Source: an uncultured Bacillota bacterium (lineage in GTDB: Bacteria > Bacillota > Clostridia > Oscillospirales > Oscillospiraceae). From it: a stretch of DNA of 64,000 nt. Positions 41,551-49,619 of the stretch are shown one piece after another. The stretch is from contig CANEFX010000012.1 in NCBI GenBank assembly GCA_947426945.1, forward strand, positions 1-64,000, given 5' to 3'. Below the pieces are notes generated by a model. That model was given only the letters and a program-made list of their open reading frames with translations. It had not been told where the DNA came from and did no database searches. A program made the position numbers and the translations under genes. The first letter of the stretch is position 1, and every line of letters starts with the position of its first letter.

Positions 41551-42369
41551 CTATTCCTGGGCGCTGGCGGGGGCAAGCAGCAGTCGCATCCGCTCCCCCA
41601 CCCCGGCAAAGAGAGCCGTCACCAGCACCAGCGACAGCCCCGGGAACAGGGCCAGCCACCACCGCCCCGTAGCCAGATACCCCATGCTCTCCGACAGGAT
41701 TACCCCGATTGCGGGCTGTTCCGGAGACAGACCGAAGCCCAGAAAGGTGACGCTGGCCTCGTGGAGGATGGCGTGGGGAAACTGCAGAATCACCCCTGTG
41801 AGAAACTGGGGAAAGAGATGGGGCGCCAGATGCTTCCGGAACACCTCTCCCTGGGACGCCCCCAACTGCCGAGCCATGCGGATATAGGGAGCCTGCCACA
41901 ACTGGAGCGTTTCCTCCCGCACCAGGCGCGCCAGGGAGGTCCAGTGACTGAGAACCACACCCAGGGTCACCCCCCAAAAGCCCCGTCCGCAGGCGACGGA
42001 GATAAGGATTATCAGCAGGATATGCGGAATGCCCATAACCAGATCGACAATCCAGGAGATACACCCGTCCACCCACCCCCCAAAGACGGCACAGGCAGTG
42101 CCCAAGGCCAGGGACAATCCCCCGCTGAGCAGGGCGGTGAGGGCTCCGATGCGGATGCTCAGGGAGAGCCCGGCCAGGGTGCGCCCCAGCATATCCCGCC
42201 CCATCCAATCGGTACCGAAGAGATGCCCCCAGCCGGGGGGCAGGTTTTTCCGGGTAAAGTCGGCAATACCGGCCCCACTCGCCATCAGTGCTCCCGCCAA
42301 AGCGACCAGACACAGGGCCAGTGCGGCAAAAATCACCAGCAGCAGCGTGCTCTTCCGGCGATTTTTCAT
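41551..42369 (-). CDS. ABC transporter permease, NikC/DppC-like
   Basis: A 272-residue membrane protein with six predicted helices. The family features are HLFGTDWMGRDMLGRTLAG near residue 50 and the EAA loop around YIRMARQLGASQGEVFRKHLAPH. The ATG overlaps the stop of the other permease (ATGA). It forms the channel with the permease at 42366. Confidence 0.92.
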   Translation of the reverse strand: MKNRRKSTLLLVIFAALALCLVALAGALMASGAGIADFTRKNLPPGWGHLFGTDWMGRDMLGRTLAGLSLSIRIGALTALLSGGLSLALGTACAVFGGWVDGCISWIVDLVMGIPHILLIILISVACGRGFWGVTLGVVLSHWTSLARLVREETLQLWQAPYIRMARQLGASQGEVFRKHLAPHLFPQFLTGVILQFPHAILHEASVTFLGFGLSPEQPAIGVILSESMGYLATGRWWLALFPGLSLVLVTALFAGVGERMRLLLAPASAQE

Positions 42370-43352
42370 ATCTTAGCCTCCCCCCTTCTAATACGGGGAT
42401 CAACGACCCCGTAGAGCAGATCGGCGACCAGGCTGCCCCCAAAAACCAAAGCCGCGGTGACCACCGTAATCCCCAGCAGCAGGGGCATATCGCTCCCCAG
42501 GCCGGCGGCCACCGCCGCCTGGCCCAGCCCAGGAAAGGAAAAGACCTGCTCCGCCAGCACCGAACCGCCGATCAGCTCTCCGACAGAGGCAAACTGCAGC
42601 GTAAGGGCGGGCAGAGCTACTCCCCTCAGCACATGCCGGCAGACGATGTGCGCCTCTCCCCTAGCCCGGGCAAACAGGATATAGTCGCTGTCCAGCACAT
42701 CGGCGACCTTCTCACGGGTGTGGAGGGCGATATTCGCCGCTCCGGTAACCGAGAGGGTCAGAGCAGGCAACAGGGCGTGGCGCAGCCGCTCCCCCAGGGT
42801 GACGGCGGCAGTCTCTGTTCCGACGGGCGCGGAAAATCCAATGGGCAGCACCTTCAGCCACACGGAAAATATCATAAGCAGCAACAGGGCCAGCCAAAAA
42901 GACGGCGTACTGGAGACGACCAGGCAGCCTCCTCGTATCAGTCTGTCGGGCCACCGGCCGCGGCGCGTCCCGGCCAGCACTCCCAAAGCCACGCCCAGCA
43001 CTCCGGACAAAACCCAGGCGCAGACCAGCATCCCCAGAGAGTTGGAAATCCGCTGGCCGATCACTTCCAGCACTGGCCGGCGGTAAAGCAGCGAGGTCCC
43101 AAAGTCCCCCCGCAGAGCGTCCCTCAGCCAGTTCAGATACCGCTCCGCCGGGGGCGTGTTCATCCCCCAATACTCCTCCAGACGGGCCGCCTGTTCCTGG
43201 CTCATGGAGCCCAGCGCCGCCTGGCCCACATTGGTCTGGAGGGGGTCCAAAGGGGAGGCATCCATCAGCAGAAAAGCAGCCAGGCTCACCCCCAGCAGGA
43301 GGAGGGCTATGCGGACCAGCTTTCTTGCGGTAAATTTCAGTCGATGTTTCAT
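42366..43352 (-). CDS. ABC transporter permease, NikB/DppB-like
   Basis: A 328-residue membrane protein with six predicted helices and the typical large loop after helix 1 holding GDFGTSLLYRRPVLEVI. The EAA loop is DSDYILFARARGEAHIVCRHVLRG. The start at 43352 overlaps the binding-protein stop (ATGA) and has GGAG 6 bases upstream; an alternative ATG four codons earlier is possible. Confidence 0.92.
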   Translation of the reverse strand: MKHRLKFTARKLVRIALLLLGVSLAAFLLMDASPLDPLQTNVGQAALGSMSQEQAARLEEYWGMNTPPAERYLNWLRDALRGDFGTSLLYRRPVLEVIGQRISNSLGMLVCAWVLSGVLGVALGVLAGTRRGRWPDRLIRGGCLVVSSTPSFWLALLLLMIFSVWLKVLPIGFSAPVGTETAAVTLGERLRHALLPALTLSVTGAANIALHTREKVADVLDSDYILFARARGEAHIVCRHVLRGVALPALTLQFASVGELIGGSVLAEQVFSFPGLGQAAVAAGLGSDMPLLLGITVVTAALVFGGSLVADLLYGVVDPRIRRGEAKI

Positions 43353-44866
43353 TTCCAGCTCCATTGATCCACATTGTTCACAATGGACCAGCCGTGGCCG
43401 TGGGGGTGGAGCTTCTGCTCCGCCACGTGTAGGCCGTCCCGGACCCAGTACAGGTGGTCCACATTCACCAGCCACACAAAGAGCGTGTCTTTGGCAATCT
43501 CCTCCTGGGCTTTCTGCCACAAGGTATAGGACAGCTCCAAATCGGTGCAGGCCAGGGCCTCGTCCATCCAGGCATCCAGGGCGCTGTTGGAGTAGCCATA
43601 CATATTTCCTGAGTGGTAGATGCCGTACATATCCATAGGGGTGTGGGCCCCCCAGCCCCAGATTGTGGGGGTGCGCCAGGCCTCGCCGTAGATGGTCTCC
43701 CAGTCCACCCCCTTGGGGTCGGCCTGGATGCCCAATTCCCTGAGCTGGTTGGACAGCTCGGCGGCTAGAGCCTGGCGGAGGAAGTCCCCGGCGGGGTAGT
43801 GGATGGTGAGCTCCGCCCGGCCGAAGCTCCACATCTCCCGGATGCCGTCTTCCCCGGGGAGCCACCCCGCCTCGTCCAGGAGGGCACCGGCCCTCTCCCG
43901 GTCAAATTCCACCTCCGCAAGAACGGGATTGTACCAGGGCATGTTGTCACACACGCTGTAGGCGGGGGCGCCATAGCCGTTGAGCACGTTGTCAATCATG
44001 GCCTGCCGGTCGATCCCCATATTGATGGCCTGCCGGATATTGTTGTCGGCGGTAAATTCGGGCAGGGGCAGGTTGACCCCCCGGTTGTCCACCGTCCGGA
44101 CGGACAGCAGGGAAAAGCCGTCCACGGTCCGGTCGCAGTAGGCGGCGGAGGTGTAGGCCAGGTCAGCCCGCCCCGCCTGAACAGCTAAAAGGGCGGCGCT
44201 CTCCTCCATGAACAGAATGTTTACCCGCTTCATTTTGGGCTGTTCGCCGTAGTAACCCGAGTTGGCCTCCAAAATAACCTGCTGCCCCCGGTCCCACTGC
44301 TTTAGGATGTACCGTCCGGAGCCGACAGGGTTTGCCCCATATACGGCTGGGTCGTAGGTGTCCTTCGGGACAATACCCAAAGTGGCCATGGTGTAGGGCC
44401 AGACAGAGAAGGGCCGGGTCATGTGAAAGACCACCGTGGTGTCGTCCACGGCCTCAGCCCGGTCCAGCATGGTCAGGTCGGTAACGGAGCAGGCATCCCG
44501 GGCTGCGTTGTAGGTAAAGGCCACGTCGGCAGCGGTGAGGGCGGTTCCATCGGTAAACTCCACCTCCTCCCGGATTCTTACCGTCCAGGTCAGGCCATCG
44601 CCGCTGGCCTCCATGGAGGCGGCCAAGTCATAGCCGATGGTCAGATCCGGGTTGGTCACCGTCAGGGTGGACTGGATCAGCGGCTCATGGGCATGCTCCC
44701 CCGCTCCCCAGCCGAACACGGGGTCAAACCCCGCCTCAGGCTCGGAATCGGGGGGCATCACTATGGTAACGGCGCTTTTGTCCCGGGAAGTCTCTTCCGG
44801 CGGAGAGGTCCGGCATCCCACCAGCAGGGAGAGCGCCAGAAGCAGACAAAATACTGTTTTTCTCAT
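43349..44866 (-). CDS. ABC transporter substrate-binding lipoprotein, NikA/DppA-like
   Basis: A 505-residue family 5 solute-binding lipoprotein. The signal peptide ends in the lipobox LLVGC. Binding-fold signatures are WTVRIREEVEFTDGTALTAADVAFT and GSGRYILKQWDRGQ. Family members bind peptides, nickel chelates or haem; the lar genes upstream favour nickel. Two adjacent ATG codons (44869 and 44866) are possible starts; the second has the better 7-base distance to AGGAG. Confidence 0.9.
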   Translation of the reverse strand: MRKTVFCLLLALSLLVGCRTSPPEETSRDKSAVTIVMPPDSEPEAGFDPVFGWGAGEHAHEPLIQSTLTVTNPDLTIGYDLAASMEASGDGLTWTVRIREEVEFTDGTALTAADVAFTYNAARDACSVTDLTMLDRAEAVDDTTVVFHMTRPFSVWPYTMATLGIVPKDTYDPAVYGANPVGSGRYILKQWDRGQQVILEANSGYYGEQPKMKRVNILFMEESAALLAVQAGRADLAYTSAAYCDRTVDGFSLLSVRTVDNRGVNLPLPEFTADNNIRQAINMGIDRQAMIDNVLNGYGAPAYSVCDNMPWYNPVLAEVEFDRERAGALLDEAGWLPGEDGIREMWSFGRAELTIHYPAGDFLRQALAAELSNQLRELGIQADPKGVDWETIYGEAWRTPTIWGWGAHTPMDMYGIYHSGNMYGYSNSALDAWMDEALACTDLELSYTLWQKAQEEIAKDTLFVWLVNVDHLYWVRDGLHVAEQKLHPHGHGWSIVNNVDQWSWK

Positions 44867-44910
44867 CATAGCACTCCTTTTTATAATGCAGGGGGCAAAA
44901 ATATGCACAC

Positions 44911-46125
44911 CTACATAGTCTTGATCTGCCTCATCGCCGCCTCAAACACCGTCTGATAGGGCAGCCCGTGCTCTCTGGCCAGAGCGGCCGCGTCCTCAAA
45001 CTCCGGCTTAGCGTGGATGACCCCATACCCCCGGGCCAGCTTCACCCTCACCGGCCCCCACTGTGTCTGAACCTGCCTCATGTCAGAGGTGAGAAAGTAC
45101 TTCCCGCACCGCCGGACCCGCAGGCCGTTTGTAGCGGTGTGGGCAAAAATCTGTCGAACCAGTTCTCCCTCCCGGCCGGGCTCACACAGCACGGTGAGCA
45201 CATGACCGGGCCGCCCCTTCTTCATGGTGCCGGGGGTGGTGTATACATCCAGCGCCCCCTCCTCCAGCAGTCGGGCACAGGCAAAAGCCAGAGCCTCAGG
45301 GGACATGTCGTCGATGTTGCACACCAGCTCCACAATCTCTCCGCCGGCCTCCTCCCGGCACTCCCCCAGGAAGGCCCGGACGCAGTTGGCCTGCTCAAAT
45401 TCCCTGGTCCCCACGCCGTATCCAACCTTCTCCGTAACCATAACCGGCATGGGACCAAAGGACCGGACAAAGGTTTTCAGCAGAGCGGCCCCCGTGGGGG
45501 TACACAGCTCCCCCCGGACTTCTCCCCCGTAGGCAGGCACACCGGTAAGCAGCGCAGCAGTGGCGGGAGTCGGGACAGGCATGACCCCGTGAGCGCATCG
45601 CACCGTCCCACTGCCTACGTGGACAGGGGATGCGCAGATCAGACCGGGATTTAGCAGACGGACAGCATAGCACACCCCCACTACGTCGGCCACCGCATCC
45701 AAGGCCCCCACCTCGTGGTAGTGGACATCTCCCACCTCGCAGCCATGGGCTTGGGCCTCTGCTCGGGCGATGATGTCATAGACCGCCCGGGCCTTCTCCC
45801 TCACCTCCCTGGGCAGAGACAGCCCGTCAATAATTTCCCCGATATGTCCCGGTGTGGCGTGGTGATGCTCATGCGCATGGCCATGGTGCTCGTGGCTGTG
45901 GTCGTGTTCGTGCTCCTCTCGGCCGCGAACCGTCACCTTCATGTGAGTACCCGCAATTCCTCCGGTCCTGACAGCCACGGGAGCCACCTCCACCCCAGGC
46001 AGGCCCAAAGCGTTCATCATATCCAGGAAGTCTTTCCGCTGCTCCTCGCTCAACAGCTCGTAGAGCGAGGCCATCAGCATGTCTCCGGCGGCACCCATAC
46101 TGCATTCAAGGTAAAGTGTTTTCAT
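44911..46125 (-). CDS. larC: Nickel-pincer cofactor nickel insertase LarC
   Basis: A 404-residue CTP-dependent cyclometallase that inserts nickel into the pyridinium bis-thiocarboxylate mononucleotide. It starts MKTLYLECSMGAAGDM, and residues 72-94 hold twelve His, a likely nickel store. Later blocks are HYHEVGALDAVADVVG, ELCTPTGAALL and CNIDDMSPE. In Lactobacillus plantarum larC is split by ribosomal frameshift; here it is one continuous frame. The ATG at 46125 overlaps the larB stop and has GGAGG 7-8 bases upstream. Confidence 0.95.
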   Translation of the reverse strand: MKTLYLECSMGAAGDMLMASLYELLSEEQRKDFLDMMNALGLPGVEVAPVAVRTGGIAGTHMKVTVRGREEHEHDHSHEHHGHAHEHHHATPGHIGEIIDGLSLPREVREKARAVYDIIARAEAQAHGCEVGDVHYHEVGALDAVADVVGVCYAVRLLNPGLICASPVHVGSGTVRCAHGVMPVPTPATAALLTGVPAYGGEVRGELCTPTGAALLKTFVRSFGPMPVMVTEKVGYGVGTREFEQANCVRAFLGECREEAGGEIVELVCNIDDMSPEALAFACARLLEEGALDVYTTPGTMKKGRPGHVLTVLCEPGREGELVRQIFAHTATNGLRVRRCGKYFLTSDMRQVQTQWGPVRVKLARGYGVIHAKPEFEDAAALAREHGLPYQTVFEAAMRQIKTM

Positions 46126-46880
46126 GAAATTCCCTCCATCTGGTTTATCATACTGGCCAGATAACCGGCCCCGAAACCATTGTCGATATTGACCACGCTG
46201 CACCCGGAAGCACAGGAGTTAAGCATAGCCAGCAGGGCGGACAGCCCGCCGAAGCTGGCCCCGTAGCCCACACTGGTTGGCACGGCGACAACGGGACAGT
46301 CCACCAGCCCGCCAATAACCGAGGCCAACGCCCCCTCCATCCCGGCTACAGCGACAACGCACCGGGCGCTCATCAATGGGTCCAAGTTGGCCAGCAGACG
46401 GTGGAGCCCCGCCACCCCCACATCATACAGCCGGGTGACCCGGTTACCCAGAGCTTCGGCGGTAAGGGCAGCCTCCTCCGCCACAGGCATGTCACTGGTA
46501 CCGCCGGTGGCCACCACAATATGGCCCAGCGCTTTCCGCACTCCCGGGTATGCAACGGCCAGCCGGGGAACAGGGTGGTAGTCCAGGGGAAGGGCTTCGG
46601 ACACAAATTTTGCTGCCTCGGGAGACAGACGGGTGATGAGGATGTTCCGGCAGCCCCGCTCCCCCATGGCGGAGGCGACACCCGCAATCTGCTCGGGGGT
46701 CTTGCCCGCTCCATAAATGACCTCCGCCGCTCCCTGACGCACCCCCCGGTGCAGGTCCACTTTGGCATAGCCCAGGTCGGCAAATGGCTCTCGCTTTAAT
46801 TGGGACAGGGCTTCCTCCGGCGTGGCGGAACCATCTGCCACCTGGCGAAGAAGCTGCATAATATCATGCCGGTTATCCAA
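46122..46880 (-). CDS. larB: Nickel-pincer cofactor biosynthesis protein LarB
   Basis: A 252-residue enzyme that carboxylates and hydrolyses nicotinic acid adenine dinucleotide, the first step to the nickel-pincer nucleotide. It resembles PurE in its second half: VATGGTSDMPVAEEAALTAE and VAVAGMEGALASVIGGL with VPTSVGYGASFGG. The TTG at 46880 is chosen because AAGGAGG lies 8 bases upstream; a later ATG (46859) has no ribosome site. It is coupled to larC by a 4-base overlap. Confidence 0.94.
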   Translation of the reverse strand: MDNRHDIMQLLRQVADGSATPEEALSQLKREPFADLGYAKVDLHRGVRQGAAEVIYGAGKTPEQIAGVASAMGERGCRNILITRLSPEAAKFVSEALPLDYHPVPRLAVAYPGVRKALGHIVVATGGTSDMPVAEEAALTAEALGNRVTRLYDVGVAGLHRLLANLDPLMSARCVVAVAGMEGALASVIGGLVDCPVVAVPTSVGYGASFGGLSALLAMLNSCASGCSVVNIDNGFGAGYLASMINQMEGIS

Positions 46881-46893
46881 AGTAAAAACCTCC

Positions 46894-47649
46894 TTAGTCA
46901 ATTGGGGTTCTGGACCGCAGGTCCAAAGTAATTTCTGAAAAATCCGCCTCAAGGGCAGACAAAATACTTTCCCGACGCTCCAGGGCTAAGGAGAACTGAT
47001 CTTCCCGCACCTGGAGCTTGGCTCCGCTGCGGGTAAGCCGCAGGCGGAAATCCCAAAAGCCCAGGCCGGACAGAAGTGTCTCCCCCCGCTCCACACGCTC
47101 CAGGTCCTTCCCGGTAATGGCCTGTCCAGCCGGAACCCGGGTGGCCAGGCAGGCATAGGACGGCTTATTCCAGGTGAACAGCCCCGCCTGGCGGGACAAT
47201 TCCCGGATACGTTTCTTGGTCAGCCCGCACTCCCGCAGGGGGGAACGGACCTCCAGCTCAGCCAGCGCCCGCATACCAGGCCGGTCCCCCCCGTCGTCCG
47301 AGGCATTTGTACCGTCCAGCAGCAGGGAAAAGCCGTCCGCCGCCGCCCGCTCCCTGAGAAGGGAGAACATCCGCCGCTTACAATAATAGCAGCGGTCCAG
47401 CGAATTGGCGGTCACCGCCTCATCGTCAAGAATATCGAGCTCAACCACTACCAATTCCACACCTGCCTGGCCACACAGGCGCCTGGCATCCTCCAATTCA
47501 ATCTGAGGCTGGAAAGGAGTTTTGACAAAATAGGGGCGAAGCCCGGCCCTCTCCCGGAGTCCCTCGTACAGCAGATAGGCGGAATCTACCCCCCCGGACA
47601 GAGCCAGTGCTCCGCAGGGATTTTTTCTGAAAAATTCTCTCAGTGTCAC
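46894..47649 (-). CDS. larE: Nickel-pincer cofactor sulfur transferase LarE
   Basis: A 251-residue PP-loop ATPase that adds the two sulfur atoms of the nickel-pincer nucleotide. The PP-loop is SGGVDS (18-23). Cysteines are in CYYCK (Cys87, Cys90) and YACLATR (Cys167). In some LarE proteins a single Cys is sacrificed as sulfur donor; in others three Cys hold an iron-sulfur cluster. The three here suggest the second type but the assignment is tentative. The GTG at 47649 has AGGAGGG at 7 bases. It is the first gene of the lar-nik operon, behind a structured leader. Confidence 0.93.
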   Translation of the reverse strand: MTLREFFRKNPCGALALSGGVDSAYLLYEGLRERAGLRPYFVKTPFQPQIELEDARRLCGQAGVELVVVELDILDDEAVTANSLDRCYYCKRRMFSLLRERAAADGFSLLLDGTNASDDGGDRPGMRALAELEVRSPLRECGLTKKRIRELSRQAGLFTWNKPSYACLATRVPAGQAITGKDLERVERGETLLSGLGFWDFRLRLTRSGAKLQVREDQFSLALERRESILSALEADFSEITLDLRSRTPID

Positions 47650-47793
47650 GGCCGCACCCTCCTGATGGAAAGAAAAAGGCATACCAATACGGTATGCCTT
47701 CTGGCAAGCCCCGAACTTCTGTATCGGGTATGTCATTTTCATTATTCTATTCAGAGTCAAAGGCCTTCTGGCCCATTCGCGGCTTCCTGCCGC
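47650..47793 (-). ncRNA. Structured 5' leader of larE with intrinsic terminator; candidate riboswitch
   Basis: Read on the minus strand from about 47793. Hairpins follow in order: GCGGC/GCCGC (47793-47779), GGCC-AGAA-GGCC (47773-47762), CCCGA/TCGGG (47728-47710) and TGCC-AGAA-GGCA (47706-47695). An intrinsic terminator stem of 10 bp (47700-47676) then runs into T5, 13 bases before the AGGAGGG of larE (47663-47657). The terminator's left arm uses bases of the last small hairpin (47700-47695), so the two cannot form together. The element GCCAGAAGGC occurs twice, in the second and last small hairpins. I do not recognise a known class; the NiCo riboswitch consensus is not matched. The ligand might be nickel or the pincer nucleotide. 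Confidence 0.6.
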
Positions 47794-47799
47794 TTGTTT

Positions 47800-47829
47800 A
47801 GTATAGCAAAAGCGCACTGTCTCTGTCAA
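47800..47829 (-). promoter_or_regulatory. Promoter of the lar-nik operon
   Basis: Perfect TTGACA (47829-47824) and TATACT (47805-47800) with an 18-base spacer, about 150 bases before larE. Confidence 0.8.
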
Positions 47830-47850
47830 TATGCCCTGGGATGAAAAATC

Positions 47851-47870
47851 CCGCTCTTTCTATCGAGCGG
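47851..47870 (-). terminator. Terminator-like hairpin between larE and tRNA-Leu
   Basis: CCGCTC and GAGCGG pair around 8 bases; on the minus strand GATTTTTC follows. It could stop antisense transcripts entering from the tRNA side. Confidence 0.45.
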
Positions 47871-47907
47871 CTGCATAAAAAAGAAAAGAAAAATTTTGCA
47901 AAAACTG

Positions 47908-47936
47908 TTGACACAGCGGAACAGATGTGGTAATAT
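47908..47936 (+). promoter_or_regulatory. tRNA-Leu promoter
   Basis: Perfect TTGACA, 17-base spacer and TAATAT, 29 bases before the mature tRNA. Confidence 0.8.
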
Positions 47937-47965
47937 CTCTCTTGCGCTGATGAGCGCCACTCAAT

Positions 47966-48052
47966 GCGCGAGTGGTGGAATTGGTAGACTCGCTGGCTTC
48001 AGGTGCCAGTGCTCGCAAGGGCGTGCGGGTTCGACTCCCGCCTCGCGCACCA
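47966..48052 (+). tRNA. tRNA-Leu (anticodon CAG)
   Basis: An 87-base class II tRNA with acceptor arms GCGCGAG/CTCGCGC, discriminator A and encoded CCA. The anticodon stem CTGGC/GCCAG encloses TTCAGGT, giving CAG; long variable arm. Confidence 0.96.
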
Positions 48053-48056
48053 ACGG

Positions 48057-48091
48057 AAATCCCCGTATTCATTACGAATGCGGGGATTTTT
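48057..48091 (+). terminator. Intrinsic terminator after tRNA-Leu
   Basis: A 14-bp stem with one G-U pair (48057-48070 with 48076-48089) followed by a T-run. Confidence 0.85.
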
Positions 48092-48104
48092 CTTACTTGT
48101 TGAC

Positions 48105-48179
48105 GATCAGGTTCATGCAGGGGACCACCTGCGCAGCCTTAAGGGTACTGCGCAGGGCTCAAAATTGGTTTTCCTGATC
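48105..48179. other. Nested inverted repeats, possible structured RNA
   Basis: GATCAGG (48105-48111) pairs with CCTGATC (48173-48179). Inside, CCTGCGCAG (48128-48136) pairs with CTGCGCAGG (48148-48156) around a loop containing CCTTAAGG. It lies between the tRNA-Leu terminator and the rpiR promoter. The strand and function are unknown. Confidence 0.5.
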
Positions 48180-48265
48180 CTGATTCTACCGTATTATATT
48201 CCGGCCTGTACCGCTAAAAAGATACATGCAAAAAAGTGATGTTCAAAGTTGCCGCGGCAGGTTTG

Positions 48266-48294
48266 TTGACAAAAGCCGCCCACTTTGCTACGAT
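48266..48294 (+). promoter_or_regulatory. Promoter of the rpiR-type gene
   Basis: Perfect TTGACA, 17-base spacer and TACGAT, about 77 bases before the ATG. Confidence 0.6.
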
Positions 48295-48370
48295 TACGTC
48301 CAAGGACAACTATTTACAATGTAACAAATATCTCTCGCCATCCGGCGGCAGGATTGAAAGGACTCATGAA

Positions 48371-49222
48371 ATGGACAATCTGTTGGACAAATTACATCAG
48401 ATCCAGGACAGGCTCACCATCAAGCAGAGGACCCTGTGTAAGTTTATTATTCAGAACAGCAAAACGGTCTACCTGATGCCCATCGGAGAGTTGGAGGAAA
48501 AATCAGGCGTAGGCCGGGCCACCATTATGCGCCTGCTGAACACTTTGGGCTACAATTCTTTTGTGGAGTTCAAGCGCGACCTGAACGCGGCGTGCAGCAT
48601 CGGCTTTGAGGCCGACAAGGTGAGCAATCCGTTTTTCTGGTCCAAGTCCAGCGACAGAATCAGCGGCTCTATGGCCGAATGCCTGGAGGAATCCATCTCT
48701 TTACTGCAAAAAACCGCAGCCGAAACGGATTCCGACCAGTTCAGCCGCATGATCGATCTTCTGATGAGCGCACAGAAGGTCAATGTTCTCGGGCTGCGTG
48801 CTTCCAAGCCTATCGCCCAATATATGACGTATCAGCTCCGCTATTTTGTGGATGCTGTGGACCTGAGCGAAAATGAGAGCATGGTATTCGACTGGATATT
48901 CCGGTGCCAGCGGGGCGAGCTGCTGCTGCTGATCAGCTCCAATCCCACCACGGCTACCTCCATCCGTGTGGCCCGGCTGTGCCGGGAACGGGACATGCCC
49001 GTTGTCGTGATTACCGACAAACCGGACGCCTCAATACTGGAGTACGCAACCAACCACATCTGTGTCTCCCGCTCCGACTCCTCCCGCCTGTCCATACTCC
49101 CTCATATGCTGGTAATCGAAGCCATTATCAATGAGCTTGGCATCCGGATGGCCCCCGTGTCCGTACGGACCGTAGATCAGCTGAACCAGTTTTTGCTGGA
49201 ACAGAAAATTATTACGGACTGA
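48371..49222 (+). CDS. MurR/RpiR family transcriptional regulator
   Basis: A 283-residue regulator with an N-terminal RpiR helix-turn-helix (1-77; IGELEEKSGVGRATIMRLLNTLGYNSFVEFKRDL) and a C-terminal SIS domain (about 110-245) that binds a phosphosugar or other effector. ATG at 48371 follows AAAGGA. It has its own promoter and terminator. The nearest target is the gltS operon 400 bases downstream, whose promoter carries inverted half-sites. SIS regulators next to amino-acid transport genes suggest an effector other than a sugar, but this is not shown. Confidence 0.92.
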   Translation: MDNLLDKLHQIQDRLTIKQRTLCKFIIQNSKTVYLMPIGELEEKSGVGRATIMRLLNTLGYNSFVEFKRDLNAACSIGFEADKVSNPFFWSKSSDRISGSMAECLEESISLLQKTAAETDSDQFSRMIDLLMSAQKVNVLGLRASKPIAQYMTYQLRYFVDAVDLSENESMVFDWIFRCQRGELLLLISSNPTTATSIRVARLCRERDMPVVVITDKPDASILEYATNHICVSRSDSSRLSILPHMLVIEAIINELGIRMAPVSVRTVDQLNQFLLEQKIITD

Positions 49223-49261
49223 ACCCGCACTCCCGGGTGCGCCCAACGAAATATTGAAGTA

Positions 49262-49305
49262 AACGCGAGACCTGACAGCCACCGTGTCAGGCCTCGCGTT
49301 TTTTT
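49262..49305 (+). terminator. Intrinsic terminator of the rpiR-type gene
   Basis: A 15-bp stem with one mismatch (49262-49277 with 49285-49300), then T-run. Confidence 0.9.
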
Positions 49306-49465
49306 CTTTCATCAGCACATAATAACAAGTGTCGCAAACATTCCGCACTCGGAATATTTATAGCTCTATTTAGCAGCAATCAGGCTGAAAGTTAGTTGTT
49401 TTAGCCAATTCTTTCAATGTTTATCTTCTCAGTTCTCACAAATATGTGTGCAAGTCCGGTTCTTA

Positions 49466-49537
49466 TCTCGGAACTTATTGACTCATTTAGGCTAAAATAG
49501 TATAATTTGATCCATGAACGGAATATAAGTTCCGAGA
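49466..49537 (+). promoter_or_regulatory. gltS-operon promoter flanked by 13-base inverted half-sites
   Basis: The promoter is TTGACT (49478-49483) and perfect TATAAT (49501-49506) with a 17-base spacer. TCTCGGAACTTAT (49466-49478) and its exact complement ATAAGTTCCGAGA (49525-49537) lie on either side, 46 bases apart. One half touches the -35 box and the other is in the early transcript. They are the probable operator of the adjacent RpiR regulator. The rest of 49306-49619 shows no gene. Confidence 0.75.
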
Positions 49538-49619
49538 GCTTTTATTGATTGGCCAATCAGTGAAGTGATGCGCAGCGACCTATCCGTCAAACCTGATACA
49601 AAAGGAGTGTGAGCATGTA

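Noticed and set aside
44911-46125. Programmed frameshift in larC as in Lactobacillus plantarum
   Set aside because: The gene is a single continuous frame from ATG to stop, so no frameshift is needed.
47650-47829. Known NiCo riboswitch for the larE leader
   Set aside because: The conserved GAGCAGGC and GGGACAG segments that I recall for this class are not present, so no known name was assigned.
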